From Sclerodactyla briareus (lineage: Eukaryota; Echinodermata; Holothuroidea; Dendrochirotida; Sclerodactylidae): a stretch of DNA of 64,000 bases. Shown here piece after piece: positions 1-11,487 of this stretch; positions within the stretch are counted from its first letter, which is position 1; every line of letters begins with the position of its first letter. Where the stretch lies: positions 62,001 to 126,000 of the forward strand of contig JAODTK010005693.1 of assembly GCA_026419785.1 (NCBI GenBank), given 5' to 3'. The notes under the pieces were generated by a model. It made no database searches. It was not told the DNA's origin and worked only from the letters and a program-made list of their open reading frames with translations. Made by a program: the position numbers and the translations under genes.

Positions 1-1376
1 AAAAGGTTGTTTGCACGAAAGGGCGAGAACACTAGCGATTATAATTATGGTTTAATATTCTAATGCACTGTGGGACGAATGAGGAGGAATGACGGTTGTT
101 GTTGGCTGTCGGTAGCCTCATCCTCCCTCCGAGGAATAATGAGCCTCTGAAAGGGTTCATAATTGGTGGTCCGCTCCCATCCAAATCGCGTTCTAACTTC
201 GTTGGAGTAGACGAGTATAAACTGAAGAGTATGAGGGTTTGACTGTGGCCAATTATGCGACTAGCCTGCGTATTAATGAAGTCAATACGGTTGATCTTCC
301 TTCTTCACATTCCCGCCCAAGAAATCAAACTGTATCCCCATACCCCACCGATGGTAGACGCATAAAACATAGTCAGAATACGATCTCTATGTGCACTTTT
401 CATAGTACGCAAACGGCATTCTAAGTTTAGTTTCTTCAGTGTGGCCATCACATGCTAGCAAGACAAGCAGTTATCCGAAACTACACCCAGGTATGTCTAC
501 TGTACAACTCGCTCAACATCACATTCCTTAATACTACATGACTCAAGTACCCCATACTTACGGAAACTATTACCTTTCTTCCGTTTTGTTCCACATTTAA
601 AACCAGGAATTAATTCTCACAATATCGCTCAAAATCTCTAATTGGCTCAATATTTTGCGTGTCTTATTTTTCGATATCACCCGATCTGGCACGTGTCGCT
701 GCAAAATTCACAAGAGGAGCAGCTCTCGGCAGATTGATCTGGCAATCTGCTGTAATAAGATTGACAGAAGGTGCCAATACGTCCCTGGGGGCTTTCCGTA
801 TTTGAAAAGATTACGTTAGATTTACACCCTATTACCTCATGGAAACACTGGGGCCTGTTTGTAAGATAGTTGAGAATCCATTTAAAGAAAATCGTATTGC
901 CATCATTTCCATAGTTTGTCCGCAAGGTTTTTGGGGGGGGGCTGTTATTGTTTAAAGCAGACGAAAGTCAGAATAGACACGGGCTGGCTGCCTAATTGGT
1001 GTGGCTCCAATGAGAGTACATGAATCTGAACAATCTAAAATTGGCATTTCCGTACTGCGATTCGGCCTATAGGCAAATTGCATGGGGTCTACAAACGTCT
1101 CAACCTGTGGTTTCAAGTGCCTCATGCCAGACGTTCACAAGTTTTCATTGCTACTGCGTCAGAGCACCGGTTCGACGTCATTCATGGGCAAGTAATGTGT
1201 TTCGTCTTGGGGATCGGAAAATACATGACTCTTTTCCCAAAGGTCGGTACTGTCTGAGTATTAAAGCCATGTTAAAATAACTGCAAATATATTACACAAT
1301 TGATGGGAAAAAAGGTTGAGACAAAAGAGCAATCCAACTGGGCCGGCTCCTTTGATACGTTGAGTTTAAAAAATCA
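1..1376. other. No gene recognised
   Basis: I see no coding exon, RNA gene or clear element here. The short open frames have no recognisable motifs and no convincing splice context. The first 30 bases resemble the end of the GC-rich insert near 2205-2230 (both contain a TTGTTTGCRCGAARGG-type string), so a fragment of the same repeat may run off the left edge. Confidence 0.5.
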
Positions 1377-1830
1377 TTCGCACTTTTGACTCCTGTTACC
1401 CTCGATGTCATCGGCTGATCCCAAAACGACAGGGGTCAATGTACGCATTATGGGGTACATATCTTCCCAATTAACTGAGCTCATTAAATCGTTACACAGT
1501 TTGCGTTTATCATGCTCACAAGTTGCGATCCTCAGATGCAATTTTTTTCCACAAATCCGGCCCATTTTTCCTTCAATTGACCCCGATCTTACCAACTATT
1601 CGGCTTTCTGTACTACTCATAAAAGACACACTGTAACGACAATTTTCATGTAATCAGACAAACCTTCTGGTCTTAACCGTGTTTGTTTTACAAGCATTCA
1701 GCACTTTGACCTCTGCTGACCTCACTTGACCTCGTTTGACCTGACCCACCAATCGGGGTCATGTGCCTCATTATGTTGAATATATAAAGTCCTAACCAGT
1801 AATGAGTTTTTCATCACTCACGACTAGACC
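1377..1830 (+). repeat. TGACCT-rich dispersed repeat, copy 1
   Basis: This stretch aligns along about 440 bases with 2330-2765. Shared landmarks are an opening CTTTGACTCCTG, then a CATTATGGGG string, a GACCCCGATCTT string, TGTACTACTCATAAAA, and a closing run of TGACCT words. It is non-coding. More divergent relatives lie at about 24059-24560, 36480-37030 and, inverted, 49930-50420. The family is unnamed here; I know similar TGACC-rich repeats from marine invertebrate genomes only in general terms. Confidence 0.7.
1707..1742. promoter_or_regulatory. Four TGACCT half-sites with 10-base period
   Basis: TGACCT starts at 1707, 1717, 1727 and 1737, each separated by four bases, and TGACCC follows at 1743. 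On the other strand this reads AGGTCA, the half-site of non-steroid nuclear receptors, in the direct-repeat-4 arrangement used by TR/LXR-type heterodimers. It lies inside a repeat, so function is not implied; the regular spacing is what is seen. Confidence 0.3.
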
Positions 1831-1850
1831 CAACCATGTTTGGGGCAGAT

Positions 1851-1919
1851 CATACCATACATACATACATACCTACATACATACATACATCATCCCATAC
1901 ATACATACATACATACTAC
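1851..1919. repeat. CATA tetranucleotide microsatellite
   Basis: Imperfect tandem CATA units with occasional CCTA and CATC variants. A matching array follows at 2241-2320, and the GC-rich block 1921-2240 sits between the two. Confidence 0.9.
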
Positions 1920-1920
1920 A

Positions 1921-2240
1921 TGCGCCACTTTCGAAGCGCGAAGGGCAAAAGCCAAGTCTTGTTTTCGCTAAGTGAACCGCAAGCCCCCGAGCGCCGCCTG
2001 CGGCGCGCCCTGCAGCAACGTGCGCCCCGAGGCGGTTGGCACCCAGTGCGCATAGGGGGCTTGGCGGGCACAGCTCTTTATAAGAGACCTTTCGCGGAAG
2101 CTACTGCCTTGACCTTATCATTGCCTTCCCTGATCTTGCTGCTATTCATATCACACACCTTATTCATGAAGATCCTTATCCTCATTGACGAAGGGGGACC
2201 AGCAAAGTACTTGTTTGCGCGAAGGGGAACCGGCAGCCCC
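1921..2240. mobile_element. GC-rich insert between CATA arrays, unclassified
   Basis: This block is far more GC-rich than its surroundings and is bounded on both sides by CATA repeats, as if inserted into a microsatellite. It contains an inverted pair, CCGCAAGCCCCC at 1977-1988 and GGGGGCTTGGCGG at 2055-2067, which would form a stem with a loop of about 66 bases. Its last part (GACGAAGGGGGACC near 2188, then TTTGCGCGAAGG) faintly recalls the ends of Penelope-like elements, but I cannot confirm that. No coding motif was seen. Confidence 0.4.
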
Positions 2241-2320
2241 GATACATTACATACCTACATCCTCATACATACATACATAACATACTCCATACATACATAC
2301 ATACTACATACTACATACAT
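2241..2320. repeat. CATA tetranucleotide microsatellite
   Basis: Second CATA array, mixed with CATAC and CTACATA variants, on the far side of the GC-rich insert. Confidence 0.85.
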
Positions 2321-2329
2321 ACTCCTCAC

Positions 2330-2765
2330 TTTGACTCCTGGTTACCTCAGATGTCATCTGACCTGATCCCAAACTGACAGGGTTCATGTACTCATTATGG
2401 GGAACATATCTAACCAATATGGCCTCAATAAACCTACACGTTGCTTTATCATCGTGCTCACAAGTTGAAAATAGCTCAAAATGCCAATTTTTTTCCCAAA
2501 TCCCATTTTTTCCTGAATGACCCCGATCTTTACCAACTATTCGGTTTCTGTACTACTCATAAAAACAAACTGTACACACAACGCAGCAACCAGACAAACC
2601 ATTCTGGTCTTATCGTGTTACAAGCAATTCAGACTTTGACCTCTCTGCCTCATATGACCTCTGACCTGACCCCAAACACTCGGATAATGTTCTCATCATG
2701 TGGACATCTTATACATTACCCATCTATAAATAACCCTCCGCCTTAGTGTCCTCAAAGCTCACCCC
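2330..2765 (+). repeat. TGACCT-rich dispersed repeat, copy 2
   Basis: Direct-repeat partner of 1377-1830, in the same orientation and about 950 bases downstream. It keeps all landmarks of copy 1 but the regular 10-base TGACCT ladder is less well preserved. The two copies flank the CATA arrays and their insert, so the whole 1377-2765 region may be a tandem array interrupted by later events. Confidence 0.7.
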
Positions 2766-4470
2766 CTTAACACTCAGACCCGACTTCAAAAACTCAATTC
2801 CACATTCGCAACCCTGACAGCTATCCATCCATCCTTCCTCCCATATCAGCGATAAATAGAGACAAAAGTAAATGAGAATGATACGTAGTGGCTACCAGTG
2901 AAAAATACTAATGCAAAGAAAAAAGAGTAAAGGGATAAGCACCACAAACCTACCAATCGCAACACAGTACGGCTGGCTGAATACAAAGAAGGCTTACCGA
3001 GTAACACGAGTCCGCGAAGAACAAAACAGATTAACACGGTCACCACACAACACAAAGGACACAAATTGACTGTAACTCATACAGCAAATAGGTCTATGAG
3101 GGGAACCAACACCAAACGGGATAACTTAGGGCAGGATTCTAACGTATAAGAGAACGTAGGCTGCACCTTCCACGATGAAATACGGTCGACAAACACGCAC
3201 GATAAAAAGATCCGTAGGAAATTCTAATCACTTGAGAAATCTCACGGACCAGAAACATGCAAAAACATAGATCACAAAAAATAATATACGAAGAATCACA
3301 AAATATGCAGAAAATCAGTAGACAACAGAGGATTGCAAAATGTGAACTTTCGTGTGTTTCCAGTCGTTGCCCAAGAGTTTATAGAGTTTATCTTAAAATG
3401 GAAATTCGAGCATCTGACTGAAAAAAGGAAAGTGTAAACAGCATGATGACGAATGCTGTTTTGAATAAACGTGTTATTCAGACTCGATTATGGGGGGGGG
3501 GGCGGAATGGCACTTCGCCCCTCCACATTTCCCCTGGGACCCCCCCCCCCCCCCCCGCTTCCTACGCTTTGTAGTCCGTTTGAGCATTCCCTTCCAGCAT
3601 TCCAAAATTGACGTGCTGTTTTATCCAACCACGGTGGCAATCATACAGATCATCAGACTGCATTCCACAGTCTTAGTCCTCGGCGAAGTCTACCGCACCG
3701 TAAAGATCACGTCCGGATAACGGAGAAGACATTTCACATTGTACCTCTCCCCTGTTCATTTCCTATGTGATCCTGTGAGCATCGGTTCTATGAAGGAACA
3801 GAACGATATCACAGTTCATTCGGTCTTCGAGATGTTCTCATTTCGACTCTTATTTTCTATCACGTTGCGTGATCTGCTGTTCTTTCTTCTCTAATAGACC
3901 TGATTCCTCTATGAGTGTAGTCGCATATCTGCTCCGAAAGAACGCTTAGAAGAAATATTACGGAACGCCCCATGGACTTTCCTACTTTCTATTATTCTCC
4001 ACCTAATTAGGATAGGGGGAGTGAAATAATTCTATGGTCGTGTGCATGCCCACCAGCTAAGACGGCTTTTATATCAGCCTATGCTTGGCCCCGCATATCC
4101 AATTCATCACTAGCCTGTTCAACAGGCAATTGACGTTGTTCACGTCGTATCAACTTTATTCACAGGATGAGTAATAACCGATCAGTGATTTGCCATACGA
4201 ACATGTAGAGTAATGTGCGACCATCGTTTATACCAAAGAGCAATAGCCCCCTCATTTCGTCCTGCTTCAGAAAGCTAATTCATCTCCCGAGGCTGCAACA
4301 GCACGATCATCAAGAGGTAAAGCTGCTCTTACGAAACCCATAAATGCGATTGGGGTGTCACGAGGGTGCGCCATGATCATCAATTAGGCAAGCGGTCTCA
4401 ACTATGCTGCACATATAGTCCTCGGTCCAAGAGAAGATTCTTAGCCATTGAGTATCAAACTGGGACACGA
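2766..4470. other. No gene recognised
   Basis: No exon, RNA gene or full element was recognised. A G-run at 3491-3500 and a C-run at 3541-3556 flank about 40 bases and would pair as an imperfect hairpin, like the G/C-run short elements elsewhere in the window. Confidence 0.5.
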
Positions 4471-5974
4471 AAGTCACAGCCTAAATCTTCTAATTTGCAT
4501 AAACAAGATGGCTGCCAATGAATTCTCCCAAACTTTCAATTTCAGCCTATTTTTTCCTACAGTTTTTAAAATAACACCAATGTAGGAATCGGCACTAATG
4601 TAATTTTTCTGATAGTGGACAAACAACCAAATGAAAAAGCATACATTCCAAAACCCAACTATATTGCATGAATTCAATATGACCGCCTATGCACGATGTC
4701 TCCATGCTAATTCGGTTCATAAGCTGATTTTGAAGATTGGGAGAATTGATAGTGGTCAGCTCTGAGATGGCAATAATTACTAGTACTCTGTTGCACAACA
4801 ATGCTTATTCTCGGATGATAAATTTGAAATAATTGATGGCTGCAACATATCCATGAAATATGCCACGAAAAACCAGACGAGGTAACTGAACATGACCAAG
4901 TCAACTCGAGTAATTGAGCAGCCACCAGATAGGGTACTGATATCGGAGTGTTTGCATTTACTGAATATGACAAATAAATGCATTTGCAGGCAAGAGGAAA
5001 GTGGCTGGACTGAAGCTGATGGAAGAATATTCATTCCAGCAAACGTTTGGTGGAAAGAAAGAGAGCACCGCCTAATGACCTCCTCTGCAAGTTTGCCGAG
5101 TTTACCTGCAGTTAACATCATCTATTATCTCTGGAAACTATTGGGATGTCAACTCTCCTGTTACACTTGGGGGAACTGTTGAGCACTGTTGAGCACTGTT
5201 GAACGACTGCCGGAAACTGAACCGCATGGAGAGCAACTTACCAACTGCGACATAGCCTTAATGCTGTTCCTAGTACTCTGCGCCCTTCAGGCCACGGCTG
5301 GATTGTACAAAACAGATAGAGATCACAGCATCAGGTGGATGGATGGACGTGGACAGCAGAAAAGTTGAGGGACATTATTCTGGACAGTTCAAACGAGAAG
5401 CAAAAAACGAAAAAAAACAAACAAAAAGAACAAAGGATGGAATACTAAGAGTGACTGGCTTTGTGTTGATACATGTTGAGGTAGGCAATCTACTCGTGAA
5501 GTCAGCATGAGGAGTACAGAGTGAAATCCAATTGTCAACAGCTCCAGATGAAAGCAAGTGAAATTCCCATCATTTGGATACATGCATATTAAACAAAATG
5601 ATAGATTACTAGGTTTAGGGTTGCATGGCCATCATGACCCCCCCCCCCCCCCTTCCCCAAATGACCCAAGTGAAACGATATTGTTAACAAAAACACCGAT
5701 TTTTTGCAGTTCAGTAGAGCTTTTACAGCTGTTATTTATCATATATTTCATAGCATGTGTTTAGGGGGCCAATAATTGTACTGATTGGCCAATCGGAGGG
5801 TAGGCCATCATGAGGACGCGCTTCCCTCGGGTTGCAACCTCAACCCCCCCCCCACCCCCAACGCAAATCCCTCGGTACGCACCCTGCATATACAAAACTA
5901 TATGCCCGTATACATGTTGCAGTGAAAAAGAGACAAAGGTGTTCTCTGAAGAAGTAATAGCAGAAAGGGCAGTT
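4471..5974. other. No gene recognised; G/C-run short repeats
   Basis: Open frames overlap on both strands between 4780 and 5180, but neither shows a known domain and no splice-flanked exon stands out. Between 5630 and 5870 the phrase GCCATCATGA occurs twice, each followed by a long C-run, suggesting a short non-autonomous element. HAO exon 5, expected upstream of copy 1, was looked for here and not found. Confidence 0.45.
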
Positions 5975-6113
5975 TAGTTTTAGTTTAGTTTAGTTTAGTT
6001 AGTTTAGTTTAGTTTAGTTTAGTTGAGTTTAGTTTAGTTTAGTTTTAGTTTAGTTTAGTTTAGTTTAGTTTTAGTTTCAGTTCAGTTCAGTTCAGTTCAG
6101 TTTAGTTTAGTTT
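5975..6113 (-). repeat. TTTAG/TTCAG pentamer array, likely LINE 3' tail
   Basis: About 140 bases of imperfect TTTAG pentamers, changing to TTCAG near 6075-6095 and back. On the minus strand it reads CTAAA/CTGAA and begins just after the last coding part of the minus-strand LINE at 6114-8425, so it is best read as that element's simple-repeat 3' tail. The unit differs from the TTAGGG and TTAGG telomere repeats. Confidence 0.75.
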
Positions 6114-8425
6114 AGTGAAAAAGGTTCAGGAAGGACAAATCTCAAGAGAGACCCCGAATCCACAACATCTCAAAGAGAAGAACAACCCAGATGCACAAAG
6201 AATCGCCAAATCTGAAAAAGAAATCAAGACTGTTCTTGAGTACATTCACGCTCTTAGCCAGGAAAACATCTTCAGGAAGGATATTCCACTCAATAATACT
6301 CTCTGGGAAAAGAAATATTCCGAATGTCCAATTTCCAGCGTTTGCCACGAAGCTTGAGACAATGACCCCTATTGGAGGTAACTTTTGAAAACTCAAAGAA
6401 TGGTGGAAGGAAAGGCCCTCGATAACATGAACAATTTTAAAAACCTGAATCAAATCACTACGAATTCGTCTCAGTTCCATCGAAGTTAAACGAGACGCCT
6501 TACTATCTCTTCGTAAGGTAAATTTCTAAGAGATTGAATTAATCAAGTGGCCCTCCGCTGAACGTTTTTAATTACCTGCTTGTCTTTCGAGAAATATGGA
6601 TTCCATACTTGGACAGAATACTCCAGGTGAGGTCTCACCAGCTGCTTAAACAACCTGACAACAATATCTTTATCGAGGAAGCTGAAGTGACGTCTAATCG
6701 AGCCAAGAATCCAGTTACCTTTCCTCGCAGCTTCAGCACACTGCTTAGAATGTTTCAAGAAGATCAAACGAACACCGAGATCCTTTTTCTGATGCACCTG
6801 TGAATATTTTGCCCAGATTCAACTGAAAGGAGCGTTGGATGGTGGAAACAGCCTGCATAAATTTGCACTTATCGGCATTGGAAAAACATTTGCCAATCGA
6901 AAGACAATTTGGAGATAATATCAAGATCCTTTGGACAATTGCAACATCATCGTTCGAAGCAACCTCCCGATAAAACTTGTTCTAGTATCGTTCTGACAAA
7001 ACTTTTAATCTGGAAGGTGAATCTTACCGACTCACTACCGACTCACTAGTAGGACTCACTAGCCTGTAATTACGAGGAAGAGACCAGTTGCCTTTCTTGA
7101 AAATTGGAGAAACATTTACTCTCCTCCAGTCATTCGGAACAACACCTCTTGCAAGGTTTTATTGAAAATAATTGCTAATGGAACAGACAACTGGTCTGCA
7201 AAGATTTCAACAAGAAGGGGTAAACTCCATCGACTCCAGGGGCCTTACCACTGTGAGCTTCTGCAGTTTCTCCTTCATCACATCCAGGTGAACATACCAT
7301 ATAACACCTCCACCGGGTGGGGTGGGGGGGGGTCATTGAGATTATCATTGAGTTTTCCTCAGTGAATACAGACGAAAAATAGCTATCAAGAACGCTAGCC
7401 ATCCAGACTATTGCTGGTTGTATTACCTGAATCGGACACTAACAGTGGACCAATGCTGTCTTTCACTTTCTGCTCACCCCTAACATAAGAGAAAACGCAC
7501 GAGGATCATCCTCTATATTAGAGGCAATATGCCTCTCGAAATCGTGCTTAGCACCTGAAACTAAACGTTTGACTAGCCTCGCTGAACTTGAAATGATCTG
7601 AATCAGACAAAGAACCAGTAGATCGATAAAGTCGCCAAAGATGTCTCTTACGTTTAACGGCCAGAAACACCTCCCTTCTCATCCAAGAAGGCCTTTTGTT
7701 TAGTGCGACGCTTTTTCCAAGGAACGTAAACTTCCATTACCTCGTTTGCCAATAAAACCCTCAGGAGTATCATTCAGCATTCAAATTCTAAAGAAATTTG
7801 ACCAATCTACATTACTCAAAACCCCAGAAGGAAATGCAATCCAGATCGGCCCTCGAGAAACAAGAAACGAGCTCAACGCTCTGTGGAATATTGACAGAAC
7901 AAGACACATCGAAAGCGATAATATCGTGAGCACTTGCACCAAGCTTACCAAAAACTCTTCTACATTATCCACGGAACCTGGACACTACTCAGAACTAAAT
8001 CTGAATATTATGCTGCTTAAGTTCCTAGTAGAAAATGAACGTGTGCGAAAGAAACATCTTGGGTGACATTTAAAACAGCTAACCGTGACCACCCCGCCTA
8101 CCACTACTACCATCTGATCAAGAAATTTCTGGATCAATTGAAATCACCCATAATAATCGTACGCTTACCGGAAACTTTGAAAAGCATGTCAAAAGAAGCG
8201 AGTTATTGCTCTCAGAGCTGTTGGGAGATCGATATACAACACTGACTATAAAGGATCTGGGAATACCTGAAGCGTTGGACGGATTTTCACACCAAACAGA
8301 ATGGACATAACTAGCACCAATATCTGATCTCTCCATGCTATTCAAGTCAGACCTCACATACAACAACACTCCACCCCCAATGCAAAGGAGAGTATATGTC
8401 CGATCTTGCCTATAAGCAACATAAT
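6114..8425 (-). mobile_element. CR1/Jockey-like LINE, 5'-truncated and decayed
   Basis: A non-LTR retrotransposon read on the minus strand. From its 5' side: an endonuclease part at 8425-8118 (GGVLLYVRSDL, then VYRSPNSSESNN); an RT entry block at 7402-7175 (SYFSSVFTEE, then KAPGVDGVYPFLLK); a decayed catalytic stretch reading DDVAIVQ near 6951; an RT thumb/C-terminal part at 6797-6543 (KDLGVRLIF, LVRPHLEYSVQVWNP, VQRRAT); and a tail at 6480-6142 (RRIRSDLIQVFKI, EWNILPEDV). The parts lie in different frames, so the copy is dead. The endonuclease lacks its N-terminal half, as in 5' truncation during target-primed reverse transcription. The 5' edge is set by where homology to HAO copy 2 intron resumes (8429). 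The clade is judged from motif style only. Confidence 0.88.
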
Positions 8426-8428
8426 GTT

Positions 8429-9520
8429 GGAGACACACGTTTTCACATAACAGGGATACTACTGGAATACTGAGAATACCGACCCCTGACTAGATGTCCA
8501 GTTCATCGCACCCAATGCAGTGGCCACGATCACATGTGCACTTTTAGGCTTACTCCAACATACAAACCAGTGCAATTGGACATTACGCTGAATTTACAGG
8601 AATTATCTGTCACTGGATGCACCGGAACATGACAGCCGGGTAGTGATTGCCAGAATATGACTGTCGCAGCATGCTCGGAGACACTTCGTCGATAGATGGT
8701 TAGAGCCCGCCTGCAGTAGATACACAGGGACATGCTGCCGCTGTTTACTGGATGGTATTTAGATAGATAACATGACTACTGCGCTAAAGGATATAAAGTA
8801 ACTAATTTCCGTTACTCAACAGCAGCAATGTATACACTGTGCCACCGAGTCAATGGATACGGCCTGCACTGAATACGCGAGAACAATCTGCCATTTCATA
8901 GTCCTCTGCTGTCTTATACATAGCATAGTTACCGCCAATGGCTTACTCATCTTCCATCTACGAGTGCAGTGAGTGCATGGTCTTTGACAGTGTCGCCAAC
9001 ATTAGATTGATCGCAAATGACCCCGGAGAATAAGTGTTCCCTCCAACTTTAGCAAAGTTTGTATAGGAATAGTACACTCCTAGAAGTGATGTCTGTTCTG
9101 ACAATGGAGTTTCTATACAGCAGCTGATACTGAAATGCCCATTGCAAAATAATGTATTACCTTTATTTTTTGGAGCCGAATCAGCCCGCCAAGCAGTGGC
9201 GTTTGGAGTATCAGGGATTCTGGTATCAGCACATGGAGGAAGGCAGCTGAATGGCACCCCCGCACCGGTGAGGATGGTTATGTGACTTCAATACCAAAAC
9301 AGTATTCTACATTCTTCTGAGCTTCGGTTTGTTTTAGGTTCGTCATATGCGACGATTATTTAAAAAAATCGTAGTTCTGCCATTTTGTACAGTCAGTAGT
9401 CGTTCAAATATCCCTTTCCGAAAGACAGACGTTCTGAGACAATGAAATATGATGAACTGACCTCACCATTTCTACAGATTTCGGTTGACCTTATCTGCAA
9501 CAACCCCGTGGTAATCGTTT
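8429..9520 (+). repeat. Segmental duplication, copy 1 side (HAO introns and exon)
   Basis: This stretch aligns co-linearly with 58583-59520 and then 63280-63450. Shared landmarks include GGAGAC.CACGTTT at the start, a strongly conserved block around CAGGAATTATCTGTCACTGG, TGCAGT.GATACACAGG, GTCAATGG.TACGGCC, the exon itself, and GTTTCGGTTGACC-type sequence near the end. The partner is interrupted by an L2-like LINE that is absent here, so this copy preserves the empty site at roughly 9350-9390. Both copies have the same orientation. Confidence 0.85.
9176..9267 (+). CDS. HAO1: HAO copy 1, exon with active-site His/Arg
   Basis: The acceptor is TTTTTGGAG and the donor is CCG/GTGAGG. With the last base of the preceding exon the frame reads AESARQAVAFGVSGI, then LVSAHGGRQLNGTPAP. 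The usual family motif is SNHGARQLD. The catalytic His and the carboxylate-binding Arg are kept, while Asn before His is Ala and the Asp after QL is Asn in this copy. It is 92 bases, the same length as the exon at 59323-59414, with which it shares all but a few residues. The frame is fully open. Confidence 0.9.
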
Positions 9521-11327
9521 AATCAATGAACCCTCTCCAGCAGAATACCAAAAGTGGAGTCCGCACGCTAAGGTCACGTTGATAAAAGTTTATTCAAACT
9601 TTTGTAGATAAACACAAATGGAGATCACTGGGATGTTTCTAAAAAATTATAGCTAATACAAATACGTTGTGACGATCTCTGGAAAAAAATGTTAGGGGTT
9701 GAGAACGGCGAATATTATACATAATCGACTTGAAATTCGGTTGAAACACTTCTTTAATTGACTCAAGCGTTGTTCCCAAGAAATAATTTTTTTTCTTGGG
9801 GTTTCGACGGAATCTTGCCGAAGTCGAGGCTTCTCGATTACAAGTACACCAATCTGTTTATCGAGCTAATAACTAGTTTCTTGCGTCTTCTCTCGCCGTC
9901 GATGCAAGACATTTGTCAATCGCTACTTTGGGGCCCTTTTTACAAATAATTGAGAAATATACCGGTACCGGGCACTCCTCGTAGACATAATCGTGATCGA
10001 GAATGCATGATGTCCGAATTATCATTCAGTTATATAATGAGGGTGGAATCTGACTTGAAGTCTCTCCAGAAAATAATGATGGCATTCATCTATTGGGCCA
10101 GGAAAGTACCTTCCACGAGAACGGCGCAATCTACTCCACAACTTTATATTCTGATTTTGAAGCAACTTGACGAAATCGACGCCATCAATTGTTATTTCAC
10201 TTAGGCGTATGCCGCTGGAATGTTCGATTATGTCGTCATTGCCGTATTAGTATCTCGAAGTCACTGGTCGGAGAATCCCCATAATGCTCGGCAATCTTTC
10301 GTAGGGTTATTTTTTTCATCGGACGGTTGCTGCTAAATTATTTATTCCAATAAAAATATAAATGTATCGTGACAACGCCAATAGTATTTCCGATATGTTT
10401 ACGTTGCGATATCGCGAAAGTTTGTAGGGAACTGCATTCATATAGACATTTATTGGCAAATAACAAAGAGATATAACATGTGTAACAACATCATACGAAC
10501 GTTTTTCGATATTTTAATTCGTCATGTTACAATCGTATTGGCCTTCATACGTGGACTTTGCACAAACACAAATGGAATGGTGAAAGAAAAATTGTCCATG
10601 GAAATCGAAACTCCAACCAAACGTTCGGTTCAAATTGATTCTCTAATCACTGGTGAGAAGAATTTGTCATATATAGCTGAATTTCGTATTGAAGGCTTTT
10701 CCACGTTCTTATACCCTTCTCTCTCTTCGCTTCCTCATTACCTCCCTCGGATCAGAATCAAACAATTTTTTAGCGTAATAATATCATGTGATATCACATA
10801 CCGTATTCATAGAGCGCCCAATACAGCCCTTTACTTCCATTGAGAAAAAAAGAAATAAAATTAGATACAATGACGTGGTGTAGCTATTTACCGTCCTAAT
10901 CTGACGAGGGTGAGTTGACCCTGTTTTAAAACTATTTCCCCTAAAGACTGGAAAGGGAGACAGGACCCTGAACCGCAAATTCACAATGCGGTAGTGCCGT
11001 GTCCCAACCAGGGGAAATGACACTCCCAGACGGAACCAATCATTTCCAACACCCCACCCCTTAACAAAACATCCCCTCCGAAAAGATCCCATCAATAAAT
11101 GCTAATCATATTAGAGCGTCGTAACCAGACATATGCCGGATGGAGCCCATAATCTAATCATATTGACTGAGTGACGAACACTACCGCTGAAGTTTATAAT
11201 CATGCCTGGCAGAATCTGATCCACTATAGTACAGCAACATGGGCGACATATCAGAATATCGAACATGGCCACTGAGGTTTTGATTGTACCATATAACCCG
11301 ATTAATGTTGTAAATTTGCCTCATTAG
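9521..11327. other. HAO copy 1 intron, nothing recognised
   Basis: This long intron-like stretch holds several open frames (for example at 9758-10204 and 10478-10843) without recognisable domains. I see no RNA gene or complete transposon. The matching part of copy 2 lies outside the window, so conservation cannot be judged. Confidence 0.5.
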
Positions 11328-11487
11328 CTCGACGCACTACCGGGAATAGTCGACGCCGTCAAGGGTAAGCCTGACGAGGGTATGGACGGCGGAAATGAGG
11401 ACGGAAATGACCGTAGTTGAAGCCCCAGCCTTGGGAGCGAGGGCGGTGTTCATTGCAAGACCTGCGCTATATGGCCTAGCTGCTAAC
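11328..11487 (+). CDS. HAO1: HAO copy 1, FMN-phosphate-site exon, frameshifted
   Basis: The acceptor is CCTCATTAG and the donor is AAC/GTAAGA. The first 22 codons read LDALPGIVDAVKGK, then a short stretch ending MDGG. After one extra base somewhere between about 11394 and 11412 the frame continues VVEAPALGARAVF, then IARPALYGLAAN. Human HAO1 has IDVLPEIVEAVEGK, then LDGG, and later ALGAKAVFVGRP over the same 53 residues. The exon is 160 bases, one more than 53 codons. The insertion may be real decay or a consensus error. The usual Gly before Arg-Pro is Ala here. Confidence 0.85.

Noticed and set aside
1836-2366. 176-residue open frame
   Set aside because: It is made of CATA microsatellite (HTYIPTYIHT-like) and the GC-rich insert, so it is a chance frame.
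4780-5182. Coding exon on either strand
   Set aside because: Overlapping open frames on both strands without domain or good splice sites; HAO exon 5 is not there.
5975-6113. TTTAG array as internal telomere repeat
   Set aside because: The unit lacks the GG of TTAGG or TTAGGG and the array sits exactly at the 3' end of a LINE, which explains it.
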